In this document: piece by piece, positions 40,226-48,700 of the stretch | Layout: every line of letters starts with the position of its first letter | Position numbering within the stretch: position 1 is the stretch's first letter | The notes under the pieces: model-generated | Seen by the model: the letters and a program-made list of their open reading frames with translations, nothing else | The model's database searches: none | Told to the model about the DNA's origin: nothing | Program-made: the position numbers and the translations under genes | DNA from: a virus | DNA length: 64,000 bases | Virus record (IMG/VR): IMGVR_UViG_3300020207_000022 | Coordinates: 1 to 64,000 of that record | Reading direction: 5' to 3' (one strand)

Positions 40226-40547
40226 TCATCTTTCCTTCAAGTTGGCCAGGCTCTTTGAGCGCCATCGCCGTCAAATTGTGTCTTTGGAGTTTACCTCTGA
40301 GGTCATCACCATATGCCTCAGCTTTTTGAAGATCTGCAGATAGTTGGTTATTAAGTTCCGCCATCTTTGCAGCATCTTCTCTGAGTGTTTTAACACTCGC
40401 TTCTGCAGTCTGTACTGCAACTTCCATACGTGCAACATTCGCACGTGCGGTTTCTAAATCAGATTGTAGCTTCTGAACATACAAATAGCCGACCCCACCA
40501 GTGGCAAGGACGGCTATTACTATACCGATTTTAATTGATGCGATCAT
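40047..40547 (-). CDS. Probable i-spanin (Rz-like)
   Basis: 166 residues. N-terminal membrane helix (IGIVIAVLATGGVGYLYV, residues 7-24), periplasmic coiled coil (about 26-90), then ALKEPGQLEGKMNGATAKLW, an Rz-like C-terminal helix, and a long Ser/Asp/Gly-rich tail (GDGNGDSENDSSDSRPPE). Together with the overlapping lipoprotein it forms a likely two-component spanin that fuses the inner and outer membranes at lysis. Confidence 0.68.
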   Translation of the reverse strand: MIASIKIGIVIAVLATGGVGYLYVQKLQSDLETARANVARMEVAVQTAEASVKTLREDAAKMAELNNQLSADLQKAEAYGDDLRGKLQRHNLTAMALKEPGQLEGKMNGATAKLWRELEQDTGGVGDDPLPSWLQSPDSRTESGDGNGDSENDSSDSRPPETDQPN

Positions 40548-40562
40548 CGATTAAAGAGAAGA

Positions 40563-40781
40563 CTATTCCTCGTCTTCTTCCTCTTCGTCCTCATCTTCAT
40601 CTTCATCTTCGTCTTCATCATCTTCTGCTTCGTCTTCTTCTTTGACTTTTGCTTCAGACATCTCTGCATACTTTGCTTCCAAAGCTGCAGATAGACGACC
40701 TGCGATTTCTTCTTCAAAATGTTTTTTCATCGCTACTGGTTCATTTGCCAGTGCGGATTTAATAATATCTTCTACAGACAT
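40563..40781 (-). CDS. Small acidic-tail protein (possible gp67-like prohead core)
   Basis: 72 residues: amphipathic start MSVEDIIKSALANEPVAM, helix FEEEIAGRLSAALEAKY, then an almost pure Asp/Glu tail (EDDEDEDEDEDEDEEEE). T4 gp67 has a comparable short helix plus acidic nature, but it normally lies beside gp20-gp23, which are not here. Late promoter TATAAATA at 40816-40823 supports late expression. Confidence 0.5.
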   Translation of the reverse strand: MSVEDIIKSALANEPVAMKKHFEEEIAGRLSAALEAKYAEMSEAKVKEEDEAEDDEDEDEDEDEDEEEEDEE

Positions 40782-40783
40782 GG

Positions 40784-41227
40784 TTAATCTCCTAAATTAA
40801 GGTTCATTGTCTTTCTATTTATAAATTTGCGAAAATCTTTTTGATTACGTCTTTTGTATTTGTTTCTCGCTTTAGAACCAACGCCTGGTTCCCCCTGTGG
40901 TCCAACACCTATTCCTGCGATCCCACCACCCCCTGCAGAATTTGCAGGTTCTTCTGATAGTCGTCTCTTATGACGTTTATATCTAGGAAGCGACATCTCT
41001 TTTTCTACATCCATGACTGCTTCAACAAATTCGTTGACCATATTCATAGCATGTACATAATTATCGAAACTTCCCATCTTCAAAAACCTAGAAGCGGCAA
41101 CATGATCCTTTTCGATTTTCTTTTTAAGAGTGTCAAGGTTCATGCGTCCGTAACCCTGAATAAGAACTTCAGGGTTGTCGTACTCTTTTTTAGTTTCTGG
41201 TTTTTTGAAGATAGTACCTTTTGCCAT
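40784..41227 (-). CDS. Late structural-region protein with basic tail and collagen-like joint (147 residues)
   Basis: 147 residues: a globular start (NPEVLIQGYGRMNLDTL, NMVNEFVEAVMDVEKEM), a Gly-rich joint with GPQGEPGVG, and a Lys/Arg-rich tail. It is part of a run of short genes that in cyanophages encode virion proteins. Role not recognised. It contains the late promoter for the next gene near its 3' end. Confidence 0.55.
   Translation of the reverse strand: MAKGTIFKKPETKKEYDNPEVLIQGYGRMNLDTLKKKIEKDHVAASRFLKMGSFDNYVHAMNMVNEFVEAVMDVEKEMSLPRYKRHKRRLSEEPANSAGGGGIAGIGVGPQGEPGVGSKARNKYKRRNQKDFRKFINRKTMNLNLGD
40816..40823 (-). promoter_or_regulatory. T4-type late promoter
   Basis: Exact TATAAATA on the minus strand, inside the 3' end of the 147-residue gene and 35 bases before the start at 40781. 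Confidence 0.7.
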
Positions 41228-41229
41228 TT

Positions 41230-41427
41230 TTATACGTCTACTGTTACTGAGAATTGAACTGATGTTGCGCCTGGAGTGATACCTTTATTACGGAAGTAAG
41301 TGTCGAAATCAGAGAATCTAATTGTCCCACTAGTAGGAATGCCTGGCGCAACACCATAGTATTCATTAATTGCGTGAGGTGTACTTCCTCCAAAGTACCT
41401 CACAATGAACGCCATACCGATTGCCAT
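41230..41427 (-). CDS. Small virion-type protein (65 residues)
   Basis: 65 residues with VRYFGGSTPHAINEYYGVAP and GTIRFSDFDTYFRN, a pattern I recognise from T4-like cyanophage structural regions. TAATG overlap with the upstream gene. Probable minor structural protein. Confidence 0.6.
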   Translation of the reverse strand: MAIGMAFIVRYFGGSTPHAINEYYGVAPGIPTSGTIRFSDFDTYFRNKGITPGATSVQFSVTVDV

Positions 41428-41831
41428 TATGTATCTCCTTCACCAAAATCTCCCTGATTAGCCAAGATAAGATTTAAATATTCACTTTCAAATTTCAAAA
41501 GCGCTGGCTCGATTATATCATCGTCCATATCTTCTGTCAAGAGGGAATCTTCACTAAATTCATTAAATTCTTTGATAAGAAATAGTGCAGCAGCATAAGA
41601 TGCAAAACGTGAAGATCCGCCAGGCACCTTTGCGAGAATTTTCTTTAGATTTAGAATCATAAGATCGAAGATACCAAACGCATCTCTTTGCGCTTTTTTC
41701 AAAAAGTTTTTGCGCTTGATGAGAATATTTCCTTTCTCATCAATTATTCCAAGCTTATAGGCTTCCCACTTCTCGAAAGGAGTGACAAGTTTTCTTATGA
41801 ATGAATAAACTAAAAATAGATCTACGACCAT
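41427..41831 (-). CDS. Conserved structural-region protein (134 residues)
   Basis: 134 residues, helical: LVYSFIRKLVTPFEKWEAYK, KLGIIDEKGNIL, AFGIFDLMILNLKKIL and PGGSSRFASYAAALFLIKEF match in outline conserved virion-region proteins of T4-like marine phages. Contains a chance-or-real sigma70-like sequence at 41512-41540. Confidence 0.6.
   Translation of the reverse strand: MVVDLFLVYSFIRKLVTPFEKWEAYKLGIIDEKGNILIKRKNFLKKAQRDAFGIFDLMILNLKKILAKVPGGSSRFASYAAALFLIKEFNEFSEDSLLTEDMDDDIIEPALLKFESEYLNLILANQGDFGEGDT
41512..41540 (-). promoter_or_regulatory. Sigma70-like promoter sequence within a late gene
   Basis: TTGACA, 17 bases, TATAAT on the minus strand, inside the 134-residue gene. Both hexamers are perfect, but it sits in a late region, so it may be accidental. 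Confidence 0.4.
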
Positions 41832-41834
41832 TCG

Positions 41835-42209
41835 TTAGATTCCTTTAAGTACTTGACATATGTGTCTGTCTGATACTATACTATCTTTGTGTATAGATAA
41901 CCCCTCGTATCGAACGAGAACAGGCATATAATTCAAATACTCACAAAACGGTTTCAAGTACTCATGGTACTCTGGTAATTTCATGAACAACATGTGAGTT
42001 CCATTTTCACCAAATACGTTGTAGATGATGATCATGTGATTCAGAATCAACCTTTCTTTCAGTTCGCCTTCTTGTCTATAACGTCCGAACAGTTTCCTCA
42101 AATATTGGAAACGTTTCATGTCTTCCTCAAATTCGGTTATATCCGAACAATGAGGATTGTCATAGTGCTTCATAGCGTACATCAGAAAGGTTGATTCTGT
42201 CAAATTCAT
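41835..42209 (-). CDS. Conserved helical structural-region protein (124 residues)
   Basis: 124 residues, helical and aromatic-rich (FEEDMKRFQYLRKLFGRYRQ, HMLFMKLPEYHEYLKPFCEY). Same gene order as in cyanophage virion regions; function not known. Confidence 0.6.
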   Translation of the reverse strand: MNLTESTFLMYAMKHYDNPHCSDITEFEEDMKRFQYLRKLFGRYRQEGELKERLILNHMIIIYNVFGENGTHMLFMKLPEYHEYLKPFCEYLNYMPVLVRYEGLSIHKDSIVSDRHICQVLKGI

Positions 42210-42227
42210 AATTTAAATGTTTCAGTC

Positions 42228-42545
42228 TTAGCTGTCTGCTACGATTGCGTCTTCGTCAACTGTATCACCTGTAATACCCAAGTCACCCGCATCACCCGAA
42301 GCAACTTTCATCACTACTAGTGGTTCTGCAATGTGACGTGTACGTCCATCTGCAGTGGTGTATGTGTGGTACAGGTTCCAGCCTGGCGTACCAAGACCTT
42401 TTGCTTTGTTTGACGCAAGTCCCGCTTCTGTCAAGTCAACGAACACTGCGTTGTCCTTGTCATGCGACTTGTTCGGGTTTGCCGCTGCTGTTTCTAGATA
42501 CTTAGGTGCGTCCGCCAGTGTATCTGTCTTTCCCCATTGTGCCAT
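42228..42545 (-). CDS. Virion-type protein (105 residues)
   Basis: 105 residues starting MAQWGKTDTLADAPKYLETA, with NAVFVDLTEAGLASNKAKG, GTPGWNLYHTYTTADGRTRH and LVVMKVASGDAGD. I recognise this as a conserved T4-like cyanophage structural-region protein. TAATG overlap with the 540-residue gene upstream, so they are coupled. Confidence 0.65.
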   Translation of the reverse strand: MAQWGKTDTLADAPKYLETAAANPNKSHDKDNAVFVDLTEAGLASNKAKGLGTPGWNLYHTYTTADGRTRHIAEPLVVMKVASGDAGDLGITGDTVDEDAIVADS

Positions 42546-44167
42546 TATTCTTCTCCTTGGTTTTCGAATTCTTTATCGACAATTTTTGAAATAAGTTCTG
42601 ATTTTTCCATACTCTTTACTTTATCTATGTCATCTTCTCCATAATGTTTTTGATAAAGTTTCATCAATTCCACTGGCGCTAATTGTTTAAGTTCATTATA
42701 TCTATTCGCAACCTCATCAGACTTCTCTTCTGTCTTTGCAGATTCCGAAAGTCTCTTTGAAAGAGATTTCTTGAATTTTTCTTTGAAACTTGATTCTGTG
42801 AATACAACTTCATATGATGCAGATCCACCAGTCTTAGGATCTAACGCCATCATGCGTTCTTTACCTTTAGTGGTGTTCTTATAGTCCTTGTGTACCTTGC
42901 GAAAGTCCTTCTTAGAGATGTGGATCTTACCACCTTTGATCTCATAGTTCTTCTTCTCTTGTACGTCTGAAGACTCTTTGATTTCATTTCCACAACAACT
43001 ACACTTTTCACCAATTTCACTGGCATCGTGATTGCCCTTACAGTGTTCACAATCAGGACCACATCCGCATGAAGCTTCGTCTAGGTTTTCCTCAATTTCT
43101 TCTTTCGTGCCCTTCTTCTCCCAAGGTGCTTTTTTCAGAGTAACTTTTTCTTTACCCTTCTTGGAATAATTTGATACTTTTGCAAGTCTCGCTGCAAGTG
43201 CACCTTTTGCGTTTTCATCAAGTTCTTCTTCTACTTCCTCACGTTTCATCAACTTCATTGCAACGTCTGCAAGTTTGGTGATCTTTAGACCATCCATCTT
43301 TTTCTTGTTTGCATCATTGACCTTGTCGTAGATCTGTGAGATTGCAGATGCAGTGAACATGTCAACCATCACACCGTCAATCTTCATCGCTTGTTTTTTC
43401 GAAACGATTTCTTTGACTTTTGAGATAGTCGCTGACTCTTCGTCTAGTTCTACCGACTCTTTAACTTTTTTTTTAATTTTAAAGTTGTCTGCTTTTCTAC
43501 GGATGTCTGAAAGTGAACTTTTCGAAGACGAAGGTTTTGCTTTTGCACGACCCTTTGGTGCCATGCCTGGCGCATGGAACTCTACCATTTCCGCATCAGG
43601 TTCGTAACTGTTATTCAATGCAGCACGGGCTTTTGCAAGACGATCCTGTGCTTTTTTAATGCGTTCACGATCCTTTTGTTTCTTCTCTGCTGAGGCTGCA
43701 CGTTTCTCTGCAGCATCTGCACGACCAGAAGTAGAAAGTCTTTGACCGATTTTCTGTCCACCTTTGTAAAGTGCTTTAGCGGTTCCACCAACTGCTTTTC
43801 CAATACCCTTTGCAACTTTACCAATGAGTTCATCTAGTTGTTCTTCAGTTAGATCATCAATGTCATATTCTTCCGCAATGATGTCACATGCTGCTTCAAG
43901 ATCTTCGTTCGCAACCGCCTTAGAAACTGCTTTACGTCTTTTGTGCAGATACTCATCAGAACTATCTACATCACCATCGTTGTCGATATCTTTATCTTTA
44001 CGATCTTTGAACTTCTTTTTGACTGCTTTTGGATCGACTTTATCCATACCTTCGCCGTCATCAGACTTATCGTTAGATGCGTCTTCGTCTTTAATAGATT
44101 TCTTCTCTTCCAATGTCTGTGCGACGAGACTGCCGAAAAGACTGTCGATTTTATCTTTGAAAGTCAT
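42545..44167 (-). CDS. Large late protein with EF-hand-type loop, Cys cluster and LDE tripeptides (540 residues)
   Basis: 540 residues, Lys/Glu-rich. Residues 60-71 read DIDNDGDVDSSD, a D-x-D-x-D-G calcium-loop pattern, followed by YLHKRRK. Residues 366-392 carry six Cys and a His (CGCGPDC, CEHC, CSCC) suited to zinc. LDE tripeptides, matching the T4 gp21 (L/I)-x-E cut sites, occur at 111-113, 241-243, 316-318 and 362-364, each followed by a new helical segment. N-terminus MTFKDKIDSLFG. Late promoters 44207-44218 precede it. I propose a packaged, possibly processed protein; activity unknown. Confidence 0.6.
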   Translation of the reverse strand: MTFKDKIDSLFGSLVAQTLEEKKSIKDEDASNDKSDDGEGMDKVDPKAVKKKFKDRKDKDIDNDGDVDSSDEYLHKRRKAVSKAVANEDLEAACDIIAEEYDIDDLTEEQLDELIGKVAKGIGKAVGGTAKALYKGGQKIGQRLSTSGRADAAEKRAASAEKKQKDRERIKKAQDRLAKARAALNNSYEPDAEMVEFHAPGMAPKGRAKAKPSSSKSSLSDIRRKADNFKIKKKVKESVELDEESATISKVKEIVSKKQAMKIDGVMVDMFTASAISQIYDKVNDANKKKMDGLKITKLADVAMKLMKREEVEEELDENAKGALAARLAKVSNYSKKGKEKVTLKKAPWEKKGTKEEIEENLDEASCGCGPDCEHCKGNHDASEIGEKCSCCGNEIKESSDVQEKKNYEIKGGKIHISKKDFRKVHKDYKNTTKGKERMMALDPKTGGSASYEVVFTESSFKEKFKKSLSKRLSESAKTEEKSDEVANRYNELKQLAPVELMKLYQKHYGEDDIDKVKSMEKSELISKIVDKEFENQGEE

Positions 44168-44206
44168 TGTTCTTTCCTTAAGGTTATATTATTCTAATCC
44201 AATTGT

Positions 44207-44218
44207 ATTTATTTATGT
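44207..44218 (-). promoter_or_regulatory. Late promoter, CATAAATA overlapping AATAAATA
   Basis: CATAAATAAATA on the minus strand gives two overlapping 7-of-8 matches to TATAAATA, 40 bases before the 540-residue gene. It overlaps the stop of the cupin-like gene. Confidence 0.6.
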
Positions 44219-44490
44219 TCTGTGATTTTTATTTCCAAATCATCGACGCCTTTTATAAGTCTATGATAGACATTCTTTTCAATGGTAAAGACCAAACCCC
44301 TTTTTAAAAGAAAAGGTAGACATCCTTCTATTTGGAAAGTCCAACCATTTCCTTCAACGATTTCGATGGTTCGATCATTTGCATCTCTGTGCCATACATA
44401 ATCATCGCTAGAAACATCGAAGCTTCTGCAGATGTACTCATTCCCCAGTTTGTCAGTATAAGGTTTACCACCAGTAATCTCCGCCACCAC
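44209..44490 (-). CDS. Cupin-fold-like protein (93 residues)
   Basis: 93 residues, all beta: DYVWHRDANDRTIEIVEGNG then WTFQIEGCLPFLLKRGLVFTI and YHRLIKGVDDLEIKI follow the two-motif cupin order, with a YHR end seen in conserved cyanophage relatives. Metal ligands are incomplete, so enzymatic activity is not claimed. Confidence 0.6.
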   Translation of the reverse strand: MVAEITGGKPYTDKLGNEYICRSFDVSSDDYVWHRDANDRTIEIVEGNGWTFQIEGCLPFLLKRGLVFTIEKNVYHRLIKGVDDLEIKITEHK

Positions 44491-44839
44491 TAAGTCCTAA
44501 CTGTTTTGCATATTTCGGTAGACGACACGCCCAGTATCCTGGCGACATCTTATCTGTCTTAGTATCACAACTGTGTCGTGCAGCAAAAGATCTTGCAGCA
44601 TCCCTGTCACCAATCTTAGATGTCAGTCCACCCTTTTCGTCACCAAAAGTAATCTTTCTTACATTCCCTGTCTTGGGATCTTTAACATAAACAACATACT
44701 TCTTACCGTCCCCACTATTTCTTTTGGGGGAGTTTAATTCTGGTTGTTCCGCTTCAATAAGAGGTTGTTCGAGAGGAACCGTATTACCCTCGTACAAACC
44801 AAACTTGGACTCGTGCGTATATTGTTTAAAACGTTTCAT
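44465..44839 (-). CDS. Putative capsid-targeted protein (124 residues)
   Basis: N-terminus MKRFKQYTHE|SKFG matches the T4 internal-protein capsid-targeting pattern (MK.Y..F..E). A further I-x-E (LIEAEQ) lies near residue 29. The C-terminal half, with KYVVYVKDPKTGNVRKITFG, ARHSCDTKTDK and GYWACRLPKYA, is a compact domain with conserved-looking Cys and His, common in marine phages; its activity is unknown. Ends overlap neighbours by about 4 and 26 bases. Confidence 0.6.
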   Translation of the reverse strand: MKRFKQYTHESKFGLYEGNTVPLEQPLIEAEQPELNSPKRNSGDGKKYVVYVKDPKTGNVRKITFGDEKGGLTSKIGDRDAARSFAARHSCDTKTDKMSPGYWACRLPKYAKQLGLSGGGDYWW

Positions 44840-45081
44840 TTGTATGCCGTGCCAATTTTTGTATGTTTCTTTTCACCCGACTGTCTTTTCTGTGCTAGTT
44901 TCGTCAAGTTCTTAGTTTCTGCACCAGTAATTTCATCAGGCATAATATTTTCTAAATCGTCTACATCACCATCAACATCTTTATCGACTCCACGATCCTT
45001 AATAGCATGTTGAATAGACTTGTTGGGATCTAAAACATGCGGAATCTTTTTCTCTGAGATGTAGTGTTTAAAACGTTTCAT
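44836..45081 (-). CDS. Putative capsid-targeted small protein (81 residues)
   Basis: N-terminus MKRFKHYISE|KKIPHV is nearly identical to the neighbouring gene's start and to the T4 capsid-targeting sequence. The rest has DVDGDVDD (Asp-rich loop), an acidic MPDEITG, and a Lys-rich tail. Probably an internal-head protein. ATGA overlaps at both ends. Confidence 0.6.
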   Translation of the reverse strand: MKRFKHYISEKKIPHVLDPNKSIQHAIKDRGVDKDVDGDVDDLENIMPDEITGAETKNLTKLAQKRQSGEKKHTKIGTAYK

Positions 45082-45563
45082 TTTTTATTTTCCATCAACT
45101 TTACCGCTTTGTTATATGCGTCTTGATCAACGACACCTTCTTTTAAAAGTCGTTCTCTATTAATCATATGTTGCGCTTGCACATCATCTTTTGATCCACC
45201 AAAGTAAGGAACACAATGTCCTTCTTCGATCATAACCTCAGTGACTAGTCTACCGTCTGGTGTTCTGAAGTCACCTAGAATGCGTCCAAACTTACCACGC
45301 ATATCTTCACCATTCTTTTCTTCAGTAGTGACCAACGTACCACCAGCAACCAACAATTCTTTTAGTCTTGCTTTCGCAGCTCTACCAAACAACTTCTCAA
45401 CTTTATCAGAAGTTCTAGACTCTGGTGTATCAATACCCATAATACGAACACGTTCGTCTTTCAACCACATACCAAAACCTAAATCAATATCTACGTCAAC
45501 GGTATCCCCATCAACTGCTTTCAAGAGTCTAACATCATATTCATTGACTTTTAACTCTTTCAT
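45078..45563 (-). CDS. Staphylococcal-nuclease-like nuclease
   Basis: 161 residues from ATG at 45563, overlapping the upstream stop as ATGA. SNase fold with catalytic residues at VDGDTVDV (Asp20), RVRIMGIDTPE (Arg40, Asp45, Glu48) and KFGRILG (Arg94), followed by VMIEEGHCVPYFGG. Such calcium-dependent nucleases cut DNA and RNA. No signal peptide. Lying among putative capsid-targeted genes it could act on host nucleic acids on entry or late; no CTS is visible in this protein itself. Confidence 0.85.
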   Translation of the reverse strand: MKELKVNEYDVRLLKAVDGDTVDVDIDLGFGMWLKDERVRIMGIDTPESRTSDKVEKLFGRAAKARLKELLVAGGTLVTTEEKNGEDMRGKFGRILGDFRTPDGRLVTEVMIEEGHCVPYFGGSKDDVQAQHMINRERLLKEGVVDQDAYNKAVKLMENKK

Positions 45564-45721
45564 TTTTCTTTCTTCCACATTGTCCATACACCGTATGCGA
45601 TTGCAATACCTGCACCAATTTTTGCAAGTGGTGCCATGAACAACACTAGTCCACCTAGTGCAACCAGACCCGCTCCATCCCAAGTGGTGCGTTCTTTTAG
45701 TCTACCTGTGATCCATTTCAT
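45560..45721 (-). CDS. Small membrane protein (53 residues)
   Basis: ATG at 45721 with AAGGAG. MKWITGRLKERTTWDGAGL leads into a hydrophobic span (LVALGGLVLFMAPLAKIG) and a second (GAGIAIAYGVWTMW). Conserved-looking in T4-like marine phages. ATGA coupling to the SNase gene. Confidence 0.6.
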   Translation of the reverse strand: MKWITGRLKERTTWDGAGLVALGGLVLFMAPLAKIGAGIAIAYGVWTMWKKEK

Positions 45722-45733
45722 GGGAATATCTCC

Positions 45734-48700
45734 TTATCTACGTCTACGAGATTTCAGGATACTTTCCCTAATACGTTGTGTGAACCTCTGTGGTGCACCT
45801 TCGCCTGGCGTTGCCTTCTTGAATGTATCCGTAGTCTCCTGTGTTCCATATTCAAGAGGTTTCTTAGACTCTTCAAGTTTCTTTGAGTCTTCCTCAGTAA
45901 TTCCACGTTGTTGTTTCTGCGAGTCAATCCATTTCTTTGCAACAGGTGATTTCACTGGTTTCTTAACCCACGCAGACATTTTCTTATATGCGTTAGTTGA
46001 ACCAGACTGCCAATCTGCACCATCAGAGTTGTCGACGATGATCATTCCAGTTCCAAAGAATTTCTGGAACTTACCAATGTTGTCCTGCACTGCATTCCAC
46101 ATCTTGGTGACTTCTTTTGCACCAAGTGTGCGATCACGTTTTGCATCACGTGCAATCGCAGTTTCTAGGTTTGTGTTAACAAAGATCATTCCGACTTCGT
46201 AACCTATTTTCTTCAGCGCAATAGCCTGTTTCTCAATCTTTGCGTAGTCTTTACCTGTACCATCGATAACCAGACCCAGACGACCATTCAACGCAAGTTC
46301 CTGTTGTTTTGCAGTCAGTCGTTTTGCTTTCGCACGTGCGTCCTGTCCTTTAGGTGTGAAGATGTCTTCTGGTGTCGCTTTTAGTCCTACCTTTTTCAAC
46401 TGTGCTTCAAATGCAGGGTCAGAGTTGATCAGTTTCAGACCAAGTGTAGTCAATGCAGTCTTACCAACCATGAATGATTTACCACTGCCTGGACCACCTG
46501 CAAGGAACACTGCCTTGAAGATGCCTGGATCGTTTACACCTTCTTCTAGTTCAACTTCTTCCATCGTTGACTTTGTTTTTTGACTCATAGCTTTTTGAGT
46601 ACGATTTCTTACTTTGTCTAACTTTTTTTCAAGGTGATCGTTGTCTTTACCAGTAAGTATAGCTTCGTTACGTTTCGACTTTTGGAACGATTTATAGTCT
46701 TTACGGCGATCTGCATCCTTCTGCATTAAAGATAGGATTTTCTCACGTGGTTCTGTGTCCAGATCATCAACGAACTTCTTCAGTTGGTTGGTCTGACCTT
46801 TCTTCATCATCATTGCAGCCTTCATAAAGTCCATCTTGTCGATGCCGCCATTCTTACGTGCATATGTTTCAAGTTCTTTTGCAGCACGTGACATGTTTTC
46901 GTCAAGTTCTTCTTTTTTCATACGCTTCTTCCACATATAGTCTTTTACGACTTTGCGGATTTCGTCTGTGTTTGTTGTGCGCTTATTAGCAAACATAGTC
47001 ATAATAACATCCATAGACTTACCATCGTCAACTGCTTTTTGAATTCCTTTGACATTGACTTTTTCTTCTAGTTCAACTGACTCATCCATAACTTTCATGA
47101 TGTGTTTGTCCAGTTCACCGAACGCCTTCATCATGTCCGATTCAGATGCACCCATCTTTTCAAGTTCTTTCTTCAACATATCCATCGCTGCGAAACGGTT
47201 CTTATCTTGGATACGTTCACTACGACCTTTACTTGTTTTAACGAAGAACTTGTGCGCTTTGTCGATTGCTTTCTTGTGTTTTGAATTCTCCTGTAGATCT
47301 TCCTCTACAAGTGATTCGAACTGCGCATCTAAATCTGTTGACTCTTTATACATGTTTAACTCGTATCTTTTGTTATCTAGGTTTGCAACTTGAATATGAA
47401 CCGCCTTTTTACCAGACTTATCTGTTAGACGATATGTGTTTGTTTTACCCTTGGAAGGTTTACGAGGACCAGTCGCAACTTTATTATCAATCTCTTCTGG
47501 ATCAATCTCAATCTTCAATTTGTCTTTCGCATGTTTGTATGCATGTTGCATTGCAGACGAGAAGTCTTTGTGATATAGTTCGTAACCTGTTGACGATTTA
47601 CCTTCGTTCATTTCTTCGTTCCTTACCTTCTTTGCAAGATCTTGGTCTGCGCCACCCCAAGTACCCTTAGACTTGGTGACAAATGAGTTAACACGTGCAA
47701 GTCCCCACTGTGTTGCGGTTGTGCCTGGTCTGTGACCAGTTCTCCACGCCGCAACTCCACGGTCAAACACTTTCTTCAGAATGCTCAAAGGCATCCCTGT
47801 CTTATCCGCTTTCTTTTTTAATGCTTCACCAGAATCCTCAGTGATTGCATTCTCAGTAGATTCCATCAAATCAAAGACTTGCATCGATAAGTCTTCAACA
47901 CTCTCTTTTAGTGGTTTCTCATCATCATGCAACATCTGTTTCTTTTTAAACATTTTGAAACGACCATCAAACTTGACCCCTGCGTTACCAGCTTTCAACA
48001 TCATATGTGGTCTCTTGCGAATTCTCATATCCGCACGTGATGCTTCATCCATGTTAACGAATTCCTCATACTTGATGATCTTAGAAGTTGTTTTAAAATC
48101 AGGTTTTCTCATGATAGTCTTATTGACGAGTTCGATTTCGTCACCCTTTTGTTTGATTACTACTGGAAGGTTTAGATCCGACGAAAGATCCTTCAGTACC
48201 GCTTCAAGTCCTGCGTTACCTTGAATGTTCTTCGCCTTGTTCTTTTGGATCTTCTTGAATAGTTTCTGCAACTCTACGACCTTGATCTCAGGTGAGTTGC
48301 GTTTGTCGTTCATACGATCTTTGAAATGTTTTGTGAATTCAACATCGACTTTAAACTTCGCAAGAAGTCTATCTGCAAACTTTTCTAGATCGTCGATTTG
48401 TTTTTGAGACACTTCTTCTTGTACCATCTTGACGAGATCTCTTCCACTGATATCTCTATATCCACGTGCAACTTGTGCAGCATAGTATCCGATGTCGTGT
48501 TTCGCATCTTTTTTCTTGCGGTTCCAAACCTTTTGCAGTGTGTCTGCAGCGTGTTTGATCATCTTCTCTTTGTTTGCTTCATCAATACGATTACCATCTT
48601 TGTCGTACTTACCAGACTTTTTCTTTGCGATTGCAATCGCCGCTTGTTGGGCGGGGGATACAGCTTCGTTCTTCTTCGCCATCTTTGTGATGGTTGCGTA

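Noticed and set aside
41853-41882. TTGACA-N18-TATACT on the plus strand
   Set aside because: It points antisense to a run of minus-strand genes, with no plus-strand gene downstream.
45563-45683. Extended N-terminus of the SNase gene
   Set aside because: It lies in another frame of the 53-residue membrane-protein gene, which has a strong site and ATGA overlap with the SNase start at 45563.
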